Shown here in pieces: positions 1 to 8,664 of a DNA stretch of 17,995 bases; positions within the stretch are counted from its first letter, which is position 1; the number at the start of each line of letters is the position of its first letter. The notes under the pieces were generated by a model. It searched no databases. It saw only the letters and a list, made by a program, of their open reading frames with translations, and had not been told where the DNA came from. Source of the DNA: Candidatus Rokuibacteriota bacterium (GTDB lineage: Bacteria > Methylomirabilota > Methylomirabilia > Rokubacteriales > CSP1-6); the NCBI GenBank assembly GCA_003220195.1, contig QHRT01000028.1:1-17995 (forward strand), read 5' to 3'. A program made the position numbers and the translations under genes.

Positions 1-1
1 C

Positions 2-598
2 GGCGGCATGTCGCGGCCCCTGCCGGCGCCGTTCTTCGTGCTGGCGACCCAGAACCCGATCGAGATGGAAGGCACGTATCCGCTCCCGGAAGCGCAGCTC
101 GACCGCTTCCTCTTCAAGCTGCGGGTTCGCTATCCGGCGATCGAGGAGCTCAACCGCATCATCGACCGCACGACGCAGTCGGCGCAGGCGGCGGTGGCTC
201 GCGTCATGTCGAGCGCGCAGGTCCTGACGTTCCGCGAGCTGATTCGTGAAGTGCCCATCGCCTCGGCCGTGCGCGACGTCGTGTCGACGATCGTAATGGC
301 GACGCATCCCCAGTGGGAGCACGCGCCGGACGTGTCCAAGCGCTTCGTACGCTATGGCGCGAGCCCGCGTGGCGCGCAGGCGCTCGTGCTGGGCGGCAAG
401 GTGCGCGCGCTGGCCGAAGGCCGCTACAACGTCAGCGTCGAGGATCTCCGGGCGCTCGCGGGTCCCGCGCTGCGCCACCGGATCATCTTGAACTTCGAAG
501 GTGAAGCGGAGGGCGTCGACGTCGACACCCTGATCGGCCAGATCGTGGACAGCGCTGAGAGCCTCACGACCCAGGGCAAAGAGCTCTTCGTGCGCTGA
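2..598 (+). CDS. MoxR-family AAA+ ATPase, C-terminal part (5' end outside window)
   Basis: About 199 residues of a MoxR-type AAA+ ATPase, open from the first full codon, so the truncation is only the window edge. The sensor-1 segment (VLATQNPIE) is followed by the family-typical EGTYPLPEAQLDRF stretch. The helical lid follows, with a sensor-2-like region around SPRGAQAL (about residue 123 counted from the Met at position 8). The Walker A and B motifs must lie upstream. MoxR ATPases act as chaperone-like remodelers and are usually encoded beside DUF58 and VWA proteins. Exactly those genes follow here on the same strand, starting 30 bp downstream, so this is probably an early gene of that operon. 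The specific substrate is not known. Confidence 0.93.
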   Translation, partial: GGMSRPLPAPFFVLATQNPIEMEGTYPLPEAQLDRFLFKLRVRYPAIEELNRIIDRTTQSAQAAVARVMSSAQVLTFRELIREVPIASAVRDVVSTIVMATHPQWEHAPDVSKRFVRYGASPRGAQALVLGGKVRALAEGRYNVSVEDLRALAGPALRHRIILNFEGEAEGVDVDTLIGQIVDSAESLTTQGKELFVR

Positions 599-628
599 GC
601 GTCGGGCCTGAAAGTCGGAGGGATTCGG

Positions 629-2080
629 ATGTCTGAGGCCGACGCGCTCGGTCGTCTCGTCCGTCAGGTGGTCAGCCAGGTCCGGTGGCGCCGCGTCGAG
701 CACTACGGGATGCGCGGCGCCTTCTACGGCGCGCTCGCCGCCGTGATCCCGCTCGTGGTCAAGGGGCCGCTCGCGGCCTGGGCGATTCCGCTCGGCGTGG
801 CCCTCGTCATCGCGGGCGCGCTGGCCGGCGCGCTCTTCGGCGCCATGAAAAGCGTCGCCCCTGTCGACGCCGCGCGTCTCGCCGATCGCTCCTTCGGCCT
901 GGCGGATCGCGTGACGACCGCGCTCGAGTACGCGGGGCGCCCGGATCGCGGCCCGCTCGGGGAGGCGTTGATCGCCGACGCCATCGAGCGCGTCAGTCGG
1001 CTCGAGTCACGGCAGATCGTGCGCCGCGTTGTTCCGCGCGAGGCGCGGTTCCTGCCGTTTCCGCTGGCGCTGGCCGTCGTGCTGGCGCTCGCTCCGCCCG
1101 TGCCGATTCCCTCGAGCCGCGCGTTCAATCTCTCGCGGTCGGCCGAGCAAGAAGAGGCGACGGAGCGCGGCGACACCGCGATGCTCGACGAGAAGTCGCG
1201 CGCCACGCCGAAGGACGATCTCAAGCGGCCGTCGTTCGAGGAGCGCGACTTCGCGCAGGCGTCGCGCAGCGGCGCGTCGGCGACCGCCGGTGATCTGTCG
1301 GCGATCTTCAAGGACACGTCGCTCGCGAGCCAGCGCCCGGACTTCAATAGCTTTTTGAAGAAAGGTGACGATCGGCTGAAGCTCCTGGAGCAAGCCGATC
1401 GGCTGCCGGATCTCCAGTCGGACTTCACCACGAGCCAGTACAAGATGGTGTTCAAGAAATCGAAGGAGCTGAGAAGCGGGCTCAGACCGGATCAGATCTC
1501 GCCGCAGAAGCTGAAGGAGCTGCTCGAGGAGATGGAGCGTCTCGGACGCAAGGGCGGCAGCTGGGGCGCGGACGCGGCCGAGGGCATGGAAGCGCTCGAG
1601 TACGGCCAGCAAGACAAGGCGCTCGAAGCGATGGAGCGGGCGCTCGGGAAGATGCGAGCGATGGAGGAGCGCGATCGCTCGGGCAAGGGCCTTCGCGGCG
1701 GCCGCGAGAACGAGCGCGGCAGTCGCAGTCGTGAGGGCAGTCGGGGCGGCGGCATGGGTCCCGAGGATCAGGATTTCGGCGAAGGCGAGGGGCTCTTGCC
1801 TGGCCGAGGCCGGAGTCCGTCGCCCAAGGGAGAAGCGTCACAACGGCTGCGCGCGGCCCCGTACGACGTTGGCGTCGAGGGAGAGTCGCGACGAGGCCGC
1901 AAGGACTCGTACGACACGAACATGACCGGCCGTGGCGGAAAGATGGATTCTCGCTTGCAGTATCTCGGAGTGATCGGGCAGTACCGCAAGATCATGGAAG
2001 ACGCGATCACCCGGGAGCAGGTGCCTCGCGACTATCACTCCCAGATCAAGGATTACTTCCAGGCCCTGGACGAGCGCTAG
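629..2080 (+). CDS. Uncharacterised membrane protein with charged low-complexity tail, in MoxR/DUF58/VWA operon
   Basis: A 483-residue protein that I do not recognise at family level. The ATG has a good Shine-Dalgarno sequence, GGAGGG, at 617-622. Hydrophobic stretches at about residues 30-45, 48-71 and 141-158 suggest two or three membrane segments near the N-terminus. The part after residue 160 is hydrophilic and probably helical, with many Lys, Glu and Arg. Residues about 340-430 are low complexity, rich in Gly, Arg, Ser and Glu. The C-terminus (YLGVIGQYRKIMEDAITREQ) looks ordered again. It sits between moxR and the DUF58 gene and ends 1 nt before the DUF58 start, so the genes are very probably co-translated. 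DUF4175-like proteins can occupy this slot in other operons, but I see no decisive match. Confidence 0.85.
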   Translation: MSEADALGRLVRQVVSQVRWRRVEHYGMRGAFYGALAAVIPLVVKGPLAAWAIPLGVALVIAGALAGALFGAMKSVAPVDAARLADRSFGLADRVTTALEYAGRPDRGPLGEALIADAIERVSRLESRQIVRRVVPREARFLPFPLALAVVLALAPPVPIPSSRAFNLSRSAEQEEATERGDTAMLDEKSRATPKDDLKRPSFEERDFAQASRSGASATAGDLSAIFKDTSLASQRPDFNSFLKKGDDRLKLLEQADRLPDLQSDFTTSQYKMVFKKSKELRSGLRPDQISPQKLKELLEEMERLGRKGGSWGADAAEGMEALEYGQQDKALEAMERALGKMRAMEERDRSGKGLRGGRENERGSRSREGSRGGGMGPEDQDFGEGEGLLPGRGRSPSPKGEASQRLRAAPYDVGVEGESRRGRKDSYDTNMTGRGGKMDSRLQYLGVIGQYRKIMEDAITREQVPRDYHSQIKDYFQALDER

Positions 2081-2081
2081 C

Positions 2082-2972
2082 GTGCCGGCGATCGACCGCC
2101 AGACGTTGTTCACGCCGGAATTCCTGGCGCAGCTCGAAAGGCTGTCGCTCGCGTCCCGTCGGGTGTTTCGCGGGCGGGTCAAGGGCGAGCGACGCAGCCT
2201 GCGTCGCGGCCACAGCGTCGAGTTCTGCGATTACCGGCCGTACGGCATCGGAGACGATCTCCGGTACGTCGACTGGAACGTGTATGGCCGACTCGATCGT
2301 CTTCACGTCAAGCTCTTCCTCGACGAGGAGGACCTGTGCCTGCACCTCGTCATCGACGCGTCGGCGTCGATGGACTTCGGGTCGCCGACGAAGCTCGACT
2401 ACGCCGTGCGGCTGGCGGCGGCCCTCGGCTTCGTCGGGTTCGTCAACCTCGAACGCGTCGGCGTCGGCGTGGTGCGTGAGCGCCTGAGCGAAGGCTGGGC
2501 GCCAGCCCGTGGACGCAGCCAGTTCGGCCCGATGGTGGACTTCCTCTCCGCCATCAAATCTGAGGGCGCGACACGGCTGAACGAAGGGCTGGCGGCGTAC
2601 GCGCTGCGCTCGCGGGAGCCCGGGCTCGCGGTGATCATGTCCGATCTCCTGGATCCGAACGGCTTCGAGAGCGGCGTCCGATCCTTCCTCGAGCGCCGCT
2701 TCGACGTGCACCTGATCCATTTGCTGGATCCCGAGGAGATGAATCCGGACTTCGCCGGCGATCTCCGCCTGGTGGACAGTGAGACCGGCGAGTTGCGCGA
2801 GCTCAGCGTGGATGGCGATGCCGTGCGCGAATATCGTGACCGCCTCCGCCAGTTCCTCGAGAGGGTCGAGAGCTTCTGCCGCGCGCACGAGATCGGTTAC
2901 CACCGCGTGATCACCGATACGCCGGTCGAGGAGTTCGTGCTGTCCCAGCTGAAAGGGCTCGTGCTCGCATGA
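2082..2972 (+). CDS. DUF58 domain protein (VWA-like), partner of MoxR
   Basis: A 296-residue protein starting with GTG one base after the upstream stop. The DUF58 signature is clear at residues 43-79: HSVEFCDYRPYGIGDDLRYV followed by DWN and RLHVKLF. The domain opens a VWA-like fold with a MIDAS-type DASAS at residues 92-96. There is no signal peptide or membrane segment, so the protein is probably cytoplasmic. DUF58 proteins are typically encoded next to MoxR ATPases and VWA membrane proteins (the Bat-type arrangement), and here they are adjacent on both sides. Its stop overlaps the next start as ATGA (2969-2972), implying translational coupling. The family's biochemical activity is not established. 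Confidence 0.93.
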   Translation: MPAIDRQTLFTPEFLAQLERLSLASRRVFRGRVKGERRSLRRGHSVEFCDYRPYGIGDDLRYVDWNVYGRLDRLHVKLFLDEEDLCLHLVIDASASMDFGSPTKLDYAVRLAAALGFVGFVNLERVGVGVVRERLSEGWAPARGRSQFGPMVDFLSAIKSEGATRLNEGLAAYALRSREPGLAVIMSDLLDPNGFESGVRSFLERRFDVHLIHLLDPEEMNPDFAGDLRLVDSETGELRELSVDGDAVREYRDRLRQFLERVESFCRAHEIGYHRVITDTPVEEFVLSQLKGLVLA

Positions 2973-5900
2973 GCTTTCTCTCGCCGCTGGCGCTCGCGCT
3001 GTTCGGGCTCTCCCTGCCCCTGGTGCTCCTCTATTTCCTCAAGGTGCGCCGGCGCGAACGCCGCGTGTCGAGCCTGCTCCTGTGGCAGACCGCCTTGCGG
3101 GATCGCGAGGCGTCGGCGTTCTTCCAGAGGCTGCAGCGCGATCCGCTCCTGATCCTCCAGATCCTGGCGTTGCTGGCGTTGACGCTGGCGCTCGCGCGGC
3201 CCGCGGTGACGGTGATGGGCCGCGGCGCGCAGAAGACCGTCGTCGTCCTCGACACGTCCGCGTCGATGAAGTCCCGCGACGTCTCGCCGTCACGCTTCGA
3301 CGCCGCCAAACGGGAGGCCGCGGCGCTCGTCTCGCGGCTCGGCGAAGGCGGCGAGGTCATGGTGATCGAGGCCGGCGTCCAGCCGCGTGTCGTGGCGCCG
3401 CTCGGCCGCGACCGTGATCGCGCGATCGCGGCGATCCGCGACGCCGAGGCGCGGGATCTCCCGCATCGCGTGCCCGAGGCGGTGCGGACGGCGCGCGCGC
3501 TCGTCGGCAGCGATCCCCGCGCGGAAATCCACGTCTTCACCGACGGCGCGTTCGCGACCGGCGAGAGCCTGGACACGGATCCTCGGGTGCGCTGGATCGG
3601 CGTCGGTCGTCGCGGCAACAACGTCGGCATCACCAACCTCTCCGTCCGCAAGAACTACTACGGGTCCTTCGACTACCAGGCGTTCCTCTCCCTCGTGAAC
3701 TACACGCCCGAGACGCAGACGTTCACGTTCACGCTGACGCTCGGGAACGACACGATCGCGCAGAAGTCGGTGACGCTCGAGCCGAGCGTCAGACGATCGG
3801 TGGTCGTCCCGTTCAGTCACACGGGCGGCGGGACGCTGGTCGCGCGTCTTCGCATCGACGACGACCTCGACGCCGACAACGTGGCGTACGCCGTGCTGCC
3901 GCCACCGCGGAAGATCTCCGTGCTGCTGGTGAGCCCCGGGAACCTGTTCCTCGAGAAGGTCTTGAAGACCGATCCGCAGGTGACGCTCGAGGTCCGGACG
4001 CCGGACCAGTACCAGGGCGGCATGGGCGAATTCGACGTCGTGGTGCTGGACTCGGTCACCACGCCGCGCGTCGGGCCCGGCCGCTTCGTCTTCGTCAACG
4101 GCGTCCCCGCCGACGTCCCGCTCGAAGTGCTGGGACGGATGGAGCGGCCGACGATCATGGACTGGGATCGGCAGCATCCCGTGATGCGCCACGTCGATTT
4201 TTCCAAGGTCGCGATCGAAGACGCGATCCGGATGCGGCCTCTGGCGGCGGGACGTCCGCTGGTGGAGGCCGTGGGCGGCACGCTCATCTACGCGCTGGAG
4301 GAAACCAACCGGAAGGCGGTCTTCGTCGGATTCGACCTCTTCAAGTCGGACTTCCCGCTGCGCGTCGCATTCCCCGTGATCCTGTCGAACAGCCTGCGCT
4401 GGCTCCACCCGGCCGGCCTGGACCAGACGAGTTATCAGCTCGCGACGGGCCAGCCGATCCTGCTGCCGGTCGAGCACGGGGTCAGCACCGTGACCGTGAC
4501 CACGCCGAGTGGACGCACGGTGCAGGGGCAAGTCACGCGCGGGGTCGTGAGCTTCACGGACACCGACGAGGTGGGACTCTACACGCTGACGACGTCCCGC
4601 GGGCAGACGCAGATCGCGGTCAATCTGATGAACGCCGAAGAATCCGACAACGCGCCGCGACCGCTGCCGGCACCCACCGCGAGCGCGCAGGCGGCCGCGA
4701 CGCCGGTTCCGATCCAGCGTGAGCTGTGGCCGCTCCTCGTCATGGTCGCCGTGCTGCTGCTCTGCGCGGAGGGCCTCCTCTACTGGCGTCGCCAGACGGC
4801 CGGCCGGATCCGCACGCCGACGAGCCTGGCCGACCGATGGTCGCTCGCGCTCCGGGCCGCGCTCGTGATCGTCCTGTGCGCGAGCCTCGCCCGTCCGACG
4901 CTGCCGCGGTGGGTCGACCGGATGAACGTGCTGTTCCTGCTGGACCACTCCGACAGCGTGAGCCTGGCCGCGCGAGAGCGCGCGTACCGGTTCGCCGCGG
5001 ATGCGGTGAAGCAGATGAAGGGCGGTGATCGCGCGGGGCTCATCGTCTTCGGCGAGCAGGCCGTCGTCGATCAGCCGCTCCAGAACCGCCCCGCACTCGA
5101 TCGGCCGAAGGCCGAGGTCCGCGGCCGGGGAACGAACGTCTTCCAGGCGATCCAGCTCGGCCTCGCCAGCCTGCCGCCGGGGCAGGCGAACCGGCTCGTG
5201 CTGCTGACCGACGGCCGCCAGAATGCCGGCAATGCCCTCGCGGCCGCGCAGGCGGCGAAGGATCGGGGCACCGACCTCTACTACGTCGCGGCGCCGTTGA
5301 CCTTCAGCCAGGAAGTCGTCGCGGAGTCACTGGTGCTGCCCCAGGAAGTGAAGTTCGGCGAGCCGTTCCAGGCGAGGGTCGTCGCCTGGAGCTTGAAGGA
5401 CACCGAGGGAAGGCTCTCGCTCTTCCGCAATGGCGAGTTCCTGGGTTCCCAGGTGGTGCGGCTCAGCGCGGGCAAGAACGTCTTCAGCTACCGCCAGTCG
5501 CTCGACACGAGCGGCATCCACGTCTACCAGGCGGCGCTGGAAGTCGAAGGCGACACCATCGAGGACAACAACCGCGCGGTCGGCACGGTGGTGGTCCGCG
5601 GCAAGCCGCAGGTGCTGCTCGCGGACAAGGAACGCAGCCACGCGCAGTCGCTCGCGGGAGCGTTGCGCTCCCAGAACATCGACGTGACCGTCGTCGACCC
5701 CGCGGGCGTCCCGAAGGACGTCGCCGGGCTTCAGAAGTACGACGGGCTGATCCTGTCGAACGTCTCGTCGCTCAAGCTGACGCGCGTCCAGATGACGAAC
5801 ATCCGCGACTACGTCCGCGAGTACGGCGGCGGGCTCATCATGGTCGGTGGCGAGGAGAGCTTCGGCCTCGGCGGCTACTACCGGACGCCGATCGAGGAAG

Positions 5901-7354
5901 CGTTGCCGGTCACGATGGAGGTGAAGCAGAAGGTCGAGATTCCGAGCCTCGCGGTCGTGCTCTCGATCGACCGCTCCGGATCGATGGCGATGTCGACGGA
6001 CGAGAAGGTGACCAAGCTCGACCTGGCGAAGGAAGCGGCCCACCTCGTCGTCGATCTGCTCGACGAGCGCAACGAGGTCGGGGTCATGAGCTGGGACACC
6101 GAGTTCATCTGGGACGTCGGCGTCCGGGCCGCGCGGGACAGGACCGCGATCCACCACGCGATCGCGACGATCAAGGCCGGTGGCGGGACGGATGGATACC
6201 CGGCGCTCAAGGAAGCGTACGCCGTGCTCTTCGAGCGGCCGGCGCTCCTGAAGCACGTGATCTTCCTCTCGGACGGGCAGATGACGCGGGGCGACTTCGC
6301 GGGTCTCCTGCGACGCATGGCGAAGGACAAGATCACCGTCTCCTCGGTCGCGATCGGCAAGGACGCCGACGTCCAGCTGATGGTCGACATCGCGAAGTGG
6401 GGCAAGGGACGCTTCTACTACACCGAGGACTCGCAGACCATTCCGCGAATCTTCACGCTGGAGACGCAGCTCGCGTCGAAGGCGTCACTGATCGAGCAGC
6501 CGTTCAAGCCCCAGCTGACGTCGCCGGCGCACGAGGCCGTCCAGGACATCGACTGGAAGCAGGTCCCACCGCTCGGCGGATACGTCGCCGCGTCTCTCAA
6601 GAGCACGGCGGACCTGGTGCTCATGAGCCATCAGGAAGACCCGGTGCTGGCGACGTGGCGCTACGGGCTCGGGCGCTCGGCGGCGTTCACGTCGGACGCG
6701 AAGGCGAAGTGGGGCGTCTTGTGGCTCCGGTGGCGCGAGTTCAACAAGTTCTGGGCGCAGCTGACGCGCTGGACCTTGCGCAGCGGCTCACGGAGCGACA
6801 CGGTGGCGCACGTGGAGCGTCGCGACGAGGTGGGCGAGGTCATCGTCGACGCGATCGATCCGAAAGGCGAATTCATCAACTTCCTCGATTCACAGGTTGG
6901 CGTCGTCGCCCCGAACCGGGAGCGCACCGTCATCGATCTCGAGCAGATCGGACCGGGCAAGTACCGCGGCAGGTTCCCGGCGCCCCAGGAAGGGGTGTAC
7001 CTGGTCGGCATGGCGCAGCGCCGCAACGAGCGCGTCATTGGCTCCCAGCTCGCGGGGCTGGTGGTACCGTATGCGCAGGAGCTTCGCGATCTCGGTGTCG
7101 ACGAGCCCCTGTTGCGCGAGTTGTCGGAGCTGACCGGTGGCTCGGCGCTCGGCGAGCCTCGAGAGACGTTCCTCAAGTCCCGCCGCCAGTCGCGCATCAG
7201 CGTGGAGATCTGGCCGTGGATGGTCGGGTTCGTCGCGGTCATGATCCTGCCCGAGATCGCGCTGCGCCGCCTGGGATCCGGCATGCTCGGATGGCTCGTC
7301 GGACGGGGCGCTCGACGTCGGCGCGAGGTGCCCGGAGGGGAGGCACGCCCATGA
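2969..7354 (+). CDS. Giant BatA-type / VWA / glutamine-amidotransferase-like membrane protein (three VWA domains, apparent fusion)
   Basis: A 1461-residue membrane protein. N-terminal half: BatA-like hydrophobic segments at about residues 6-24 and 60-77, then a VWA domain with MIDAS DTSAS (95-99) and TDG (191-193), then a beta-rich region. A membrane segment at about 586-605 and another at about 626-643 introduce the second half. That half has VWA2 with DHSDS (659-663) and TDG (about 748), a class I glutamine-amidotransferase-like domain (about 879-985, containing GGGLIMVGGEESFG), VWA3 with DRSGS (1001-1005) and SDG (about 1102), a beta-rich region, and a C-terminal membrane helix (about 1413-1435). 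BatA-like proteins commonly end with a membrane segment like that at 586-605. I therefore infer a fusion of two genes near residue 610. The domains are probably periplasmic or exported. The start overlaps the DUF58 stop and the end overlaps the TPR gene start. Confidence 0.9.
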   Translation: MSFLSPLALALFGLSLPLVLLYFLKVRRRERRVSSLLLWQTALRDREASAFFQRLQRDPLLILQILALLALTLALARPAVTVMGRGAQKTVVVLDTSASMKSRDVSPSRFDAAKREAAALVSRLGEGGEVMVIEAGVQPRVVAPLGRDRDRAIAAIRDAEARDLPHRVPEAVRTARALVGSDPRAEIHVFTDGAFATGESLDTDPRVRWIGVGRRGNNVGITNLSVRKNYYGSFDYQAFLSLVNYTPETQTFTFTLTLGNDTIAQKSVTLEPSVRRSVVVPFSHTGGGTLVARLRIDDDLDADNVAYAVLPPPRKISVLLVSPGNLFLEKVLKTDPQVTLEVRTPDQYQGGMGEFDVVVLDSVTTPRVGPGRFVFVNGVPADVPLEVLGRMERPTIMDWDRQHPVMRHVDFSKVAIEDAIRMRPLAAGRPLVEAVGGTLIYALEETNRKAVFVGFDLFKSDFPLRVAFPVILSNSLRWLHPAGLDQTSYQLATGQPILLPVEHGVSTVTVTTPSGRTVQGQVTRGVVSFTDTDEVGLYTLTTSRGQTQIAVNLMNAEESDNAPRPLPAPTASAQAAATPVPIQRELWPLLVMVAVLLLCAEGLLYWRRQTAGRIRTPTSLADRWSLALRAALVIVLCASLARPTLPRWVDRMNVLFLLDHSDSVSLAARERAYRFAADAVKQMKGGDRAGLIVFGEQAVVDQPLQNRPALDRPKAEVRGRGTNVFQAIQLGLASLPPGQANRLVLLTDGRQNAGNALAAAQAAKDRGTDLYYVAAPLTFSQEVVAESLVLPQEVKFGEPFQARVVAWSLKDTEGRLSLFRNGEFLGSQVVRLSAGKNVFSYRQSLDTSGIHVYQAALEVEGDTIEDNNRAVGTVVVRGKPQVLLADKERSHAQSLAGALRSQNIDVTVVDPAGVPKDVAGLQKYDGLILSNVSSLKLTRVQMTNIRDYVREYGGGLIMVGGEESFGLGGYYRTPIEEALPVTMEVKQKVEIPSLAVVLSIDRSGSMAMSTDEKVTKLDLAKEAAHLVVDLLDERNEVGVMSWDTEFIWDVGVRAARDRTAIHHAIATIKAGGGTDGYPALKEAYAVLFERPALLKHVIFLSDGQMTRGDFAGLLRRMAKDKITVSSVAIGKDADVQLMVDIAKWGKGRFYYTEDSQTIPRIFTLETQLASKASLIEQPFKPQLTSPAHEAVQDIDWKQVPPLGGYVAASLKSTADLVLMSHQEDPVLATWRYGLGRSAAFTSDAKAKWGVLWLRWREFNKFWAQLTRWTLRSGSRSDTVAHVERRDEVGEVIVDAIDPKGEFINFLDSQVGVVAPNRERTVIDLEQIGPGKYRGRFPAPQEGVYLVGMAQRRNERVIGSQLAGLVVPYAQELRDLGVDEPLLRELSELTGGSALGEPRETFLKSRRQSRISVEIWPWMVGFVAVMILPEIALRRLGSGMLGWLVGRGARRRREVPGGEARP

Positions 7355-8663
7355 ACGGTGCGCGTGTGGGTCGGTCGAGGCTGGCGATCGCGGGTCTCGC
7401 CGCGCTGCTCTCATGGTCTTTCGTCACGGCCAGCGCGGCCGCAGTGAAGCCGCGTGTCGTCGTCGTCCTGCCTTTCGACGCCTCGACGCTGTCGCGCGAC
7501 GACCAGTGGCTCGGCGAAGGCGTCGCGCAGATCGTCACGCTCGGCCTCACCCAGCATCCGGCGTTCGTCCTCGTCGAGCCGAGCCGGCTCAAGGCGCTCG
7601 GGGAATCCGCGGGAGCGAGCGACGCCGCCGCGCTGCAGGCGCTCAAGACGCTGCGCGCCGACGCCGCGCTGGTCGGCCGGATGAGTCGAAAGGACGCCGA
7701 CCTGGTCGTTCACCCCCGGGTCGTCGAGATGAAAGGCGGCAATCCCGAGCCCCTCGCGCTCGAGCCGTTGACGATCCCCGGCGGGGAGTTCCTGGCGAAG
7801 ATCGCGGGGCTGCCGGCGACGTACGCGCGAACGCTGCACGTACCGGTCAGCGACACGGAGGGCGCGCGCATCGACAAGGCGGCGCGCCCCACGCGCAACC
7901 TTCGCGCCTTCGAGCTGTACACTCGCGCGCAGGTCGCGTCCTGTCTCGCGCCATCGAAGCCGATCCGAACTTCGTCGTCGCACAGTACACGCTCGGCACG
8001 GTGCACCTGGCGCTCGGGAATCGCTGGAAGGCGGCGGCCCAGTTCCGCGCCGCCACGCAGATCGATCCGACGCAGCCGGAGCCTCTGAAGGCCCTCGGCG
8101 ATCTCTTCCTGGCGGCGCCACGCAGGCTCTTCGATCAGGCGGTCGAGGCGTACACGAAGGCGATCGACCTTCGTCCCTTCTACGCCGATGCCCACGTGGG
8201 CCTGGGCGACGCCAAGGCCTCCAAGGGCGACGTCGACGGAGCGATCGCCGCGTATCAGAAGGCGCTCGTCTTCAACCCCGTCAATCCGCGCGTCCAGCTG
8301 GCGCTCGGGAAGATCTACTATTCCGAGAAGGGCGTCTACTATGAGGCCGTGAACGCGTACAAGCGCGCCATCGAGCTGGATCCCCAGTCGATCGAGGCGC
8401 GCATGGGTCTCGGCGAGGTCTACGAAGAGAAGGGACTCTACAAGGAAGCGATCGACGAGTATCGCCGGGTGATCGAGGCCGAGCCGAAGCATACCGGCGC
8501 GATGTACAACCTGGCGCTCGTTTACGAGAAGACGGATCCGCGCGAAGCCGTGGCGCAGTGGGAGAAGTACATCGCGCTCGCCTCGCAGCTGCCCGCGGAG
8601 AAGGACTGGGTCGACGTCGCTCGTCAGCACCTCCGGAAGCTCAAGGGTCAGCTCAAGGATTAA
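7351..8663 (+). CDS. Secreted TPR-repeat protein, reading frame broken near 7930 (frameshift or internal deletion)
   Basis: The ATG at 7351 overlaps the upstream stop as ATGA, with a GGAGGGGAGG ribosome site at 7334-7343. The N-terminus is a signal peptide (about residues 1-30, hydrophobic core LAIAGLAALL, Ala-rich cleavage region). It is followed by a domain beginning VVVVLPFD, as in proteins with a FlgO/TolB-N-like nucleotide-free fold. This frame is coherent to about AFELYTRA (near 7926). From about 7935 the coding sense continues in the frame one base earlier (LSRAIEADPNFVVAQYTLG) and runs through five or six TPR units to TAA 8661-8663. The left frame, if followed, gives Ser/Arg-rich nonsense to 8088. 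A loss of 3n+1 bases at about 7921-7940 explains this. It could be a real pseudogene or an assembly error. TPR proteins of this position probably act as periplasmic scaffolds for the MoxR/VWA system. Confidence 0.75.
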
Positions 8664-8664
8664 G

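Noticed and set aside
2..598. MoxR gene as a truncated pseudogene
   Set aside because: The missing N-terminus is explained by the window edge; the visible part is intact.
3290..4948. Long open - strand frame (over 500 codons) opposite the VWA gene
   Set aside because: Its translation is Arg/His/Asp/Gln-rich with no recognisable fold and is the expected antisense shadow of a GC-rich gene. The + strand gene has clear domains.
6397..7350. Upstream extension of the TPR gene frame back into the VWA gene
   Set aside because: The sequence before 7351 in that frame is shadow-like. The ATG at 7351 with its ribosome site and signal peptide is the natural start.
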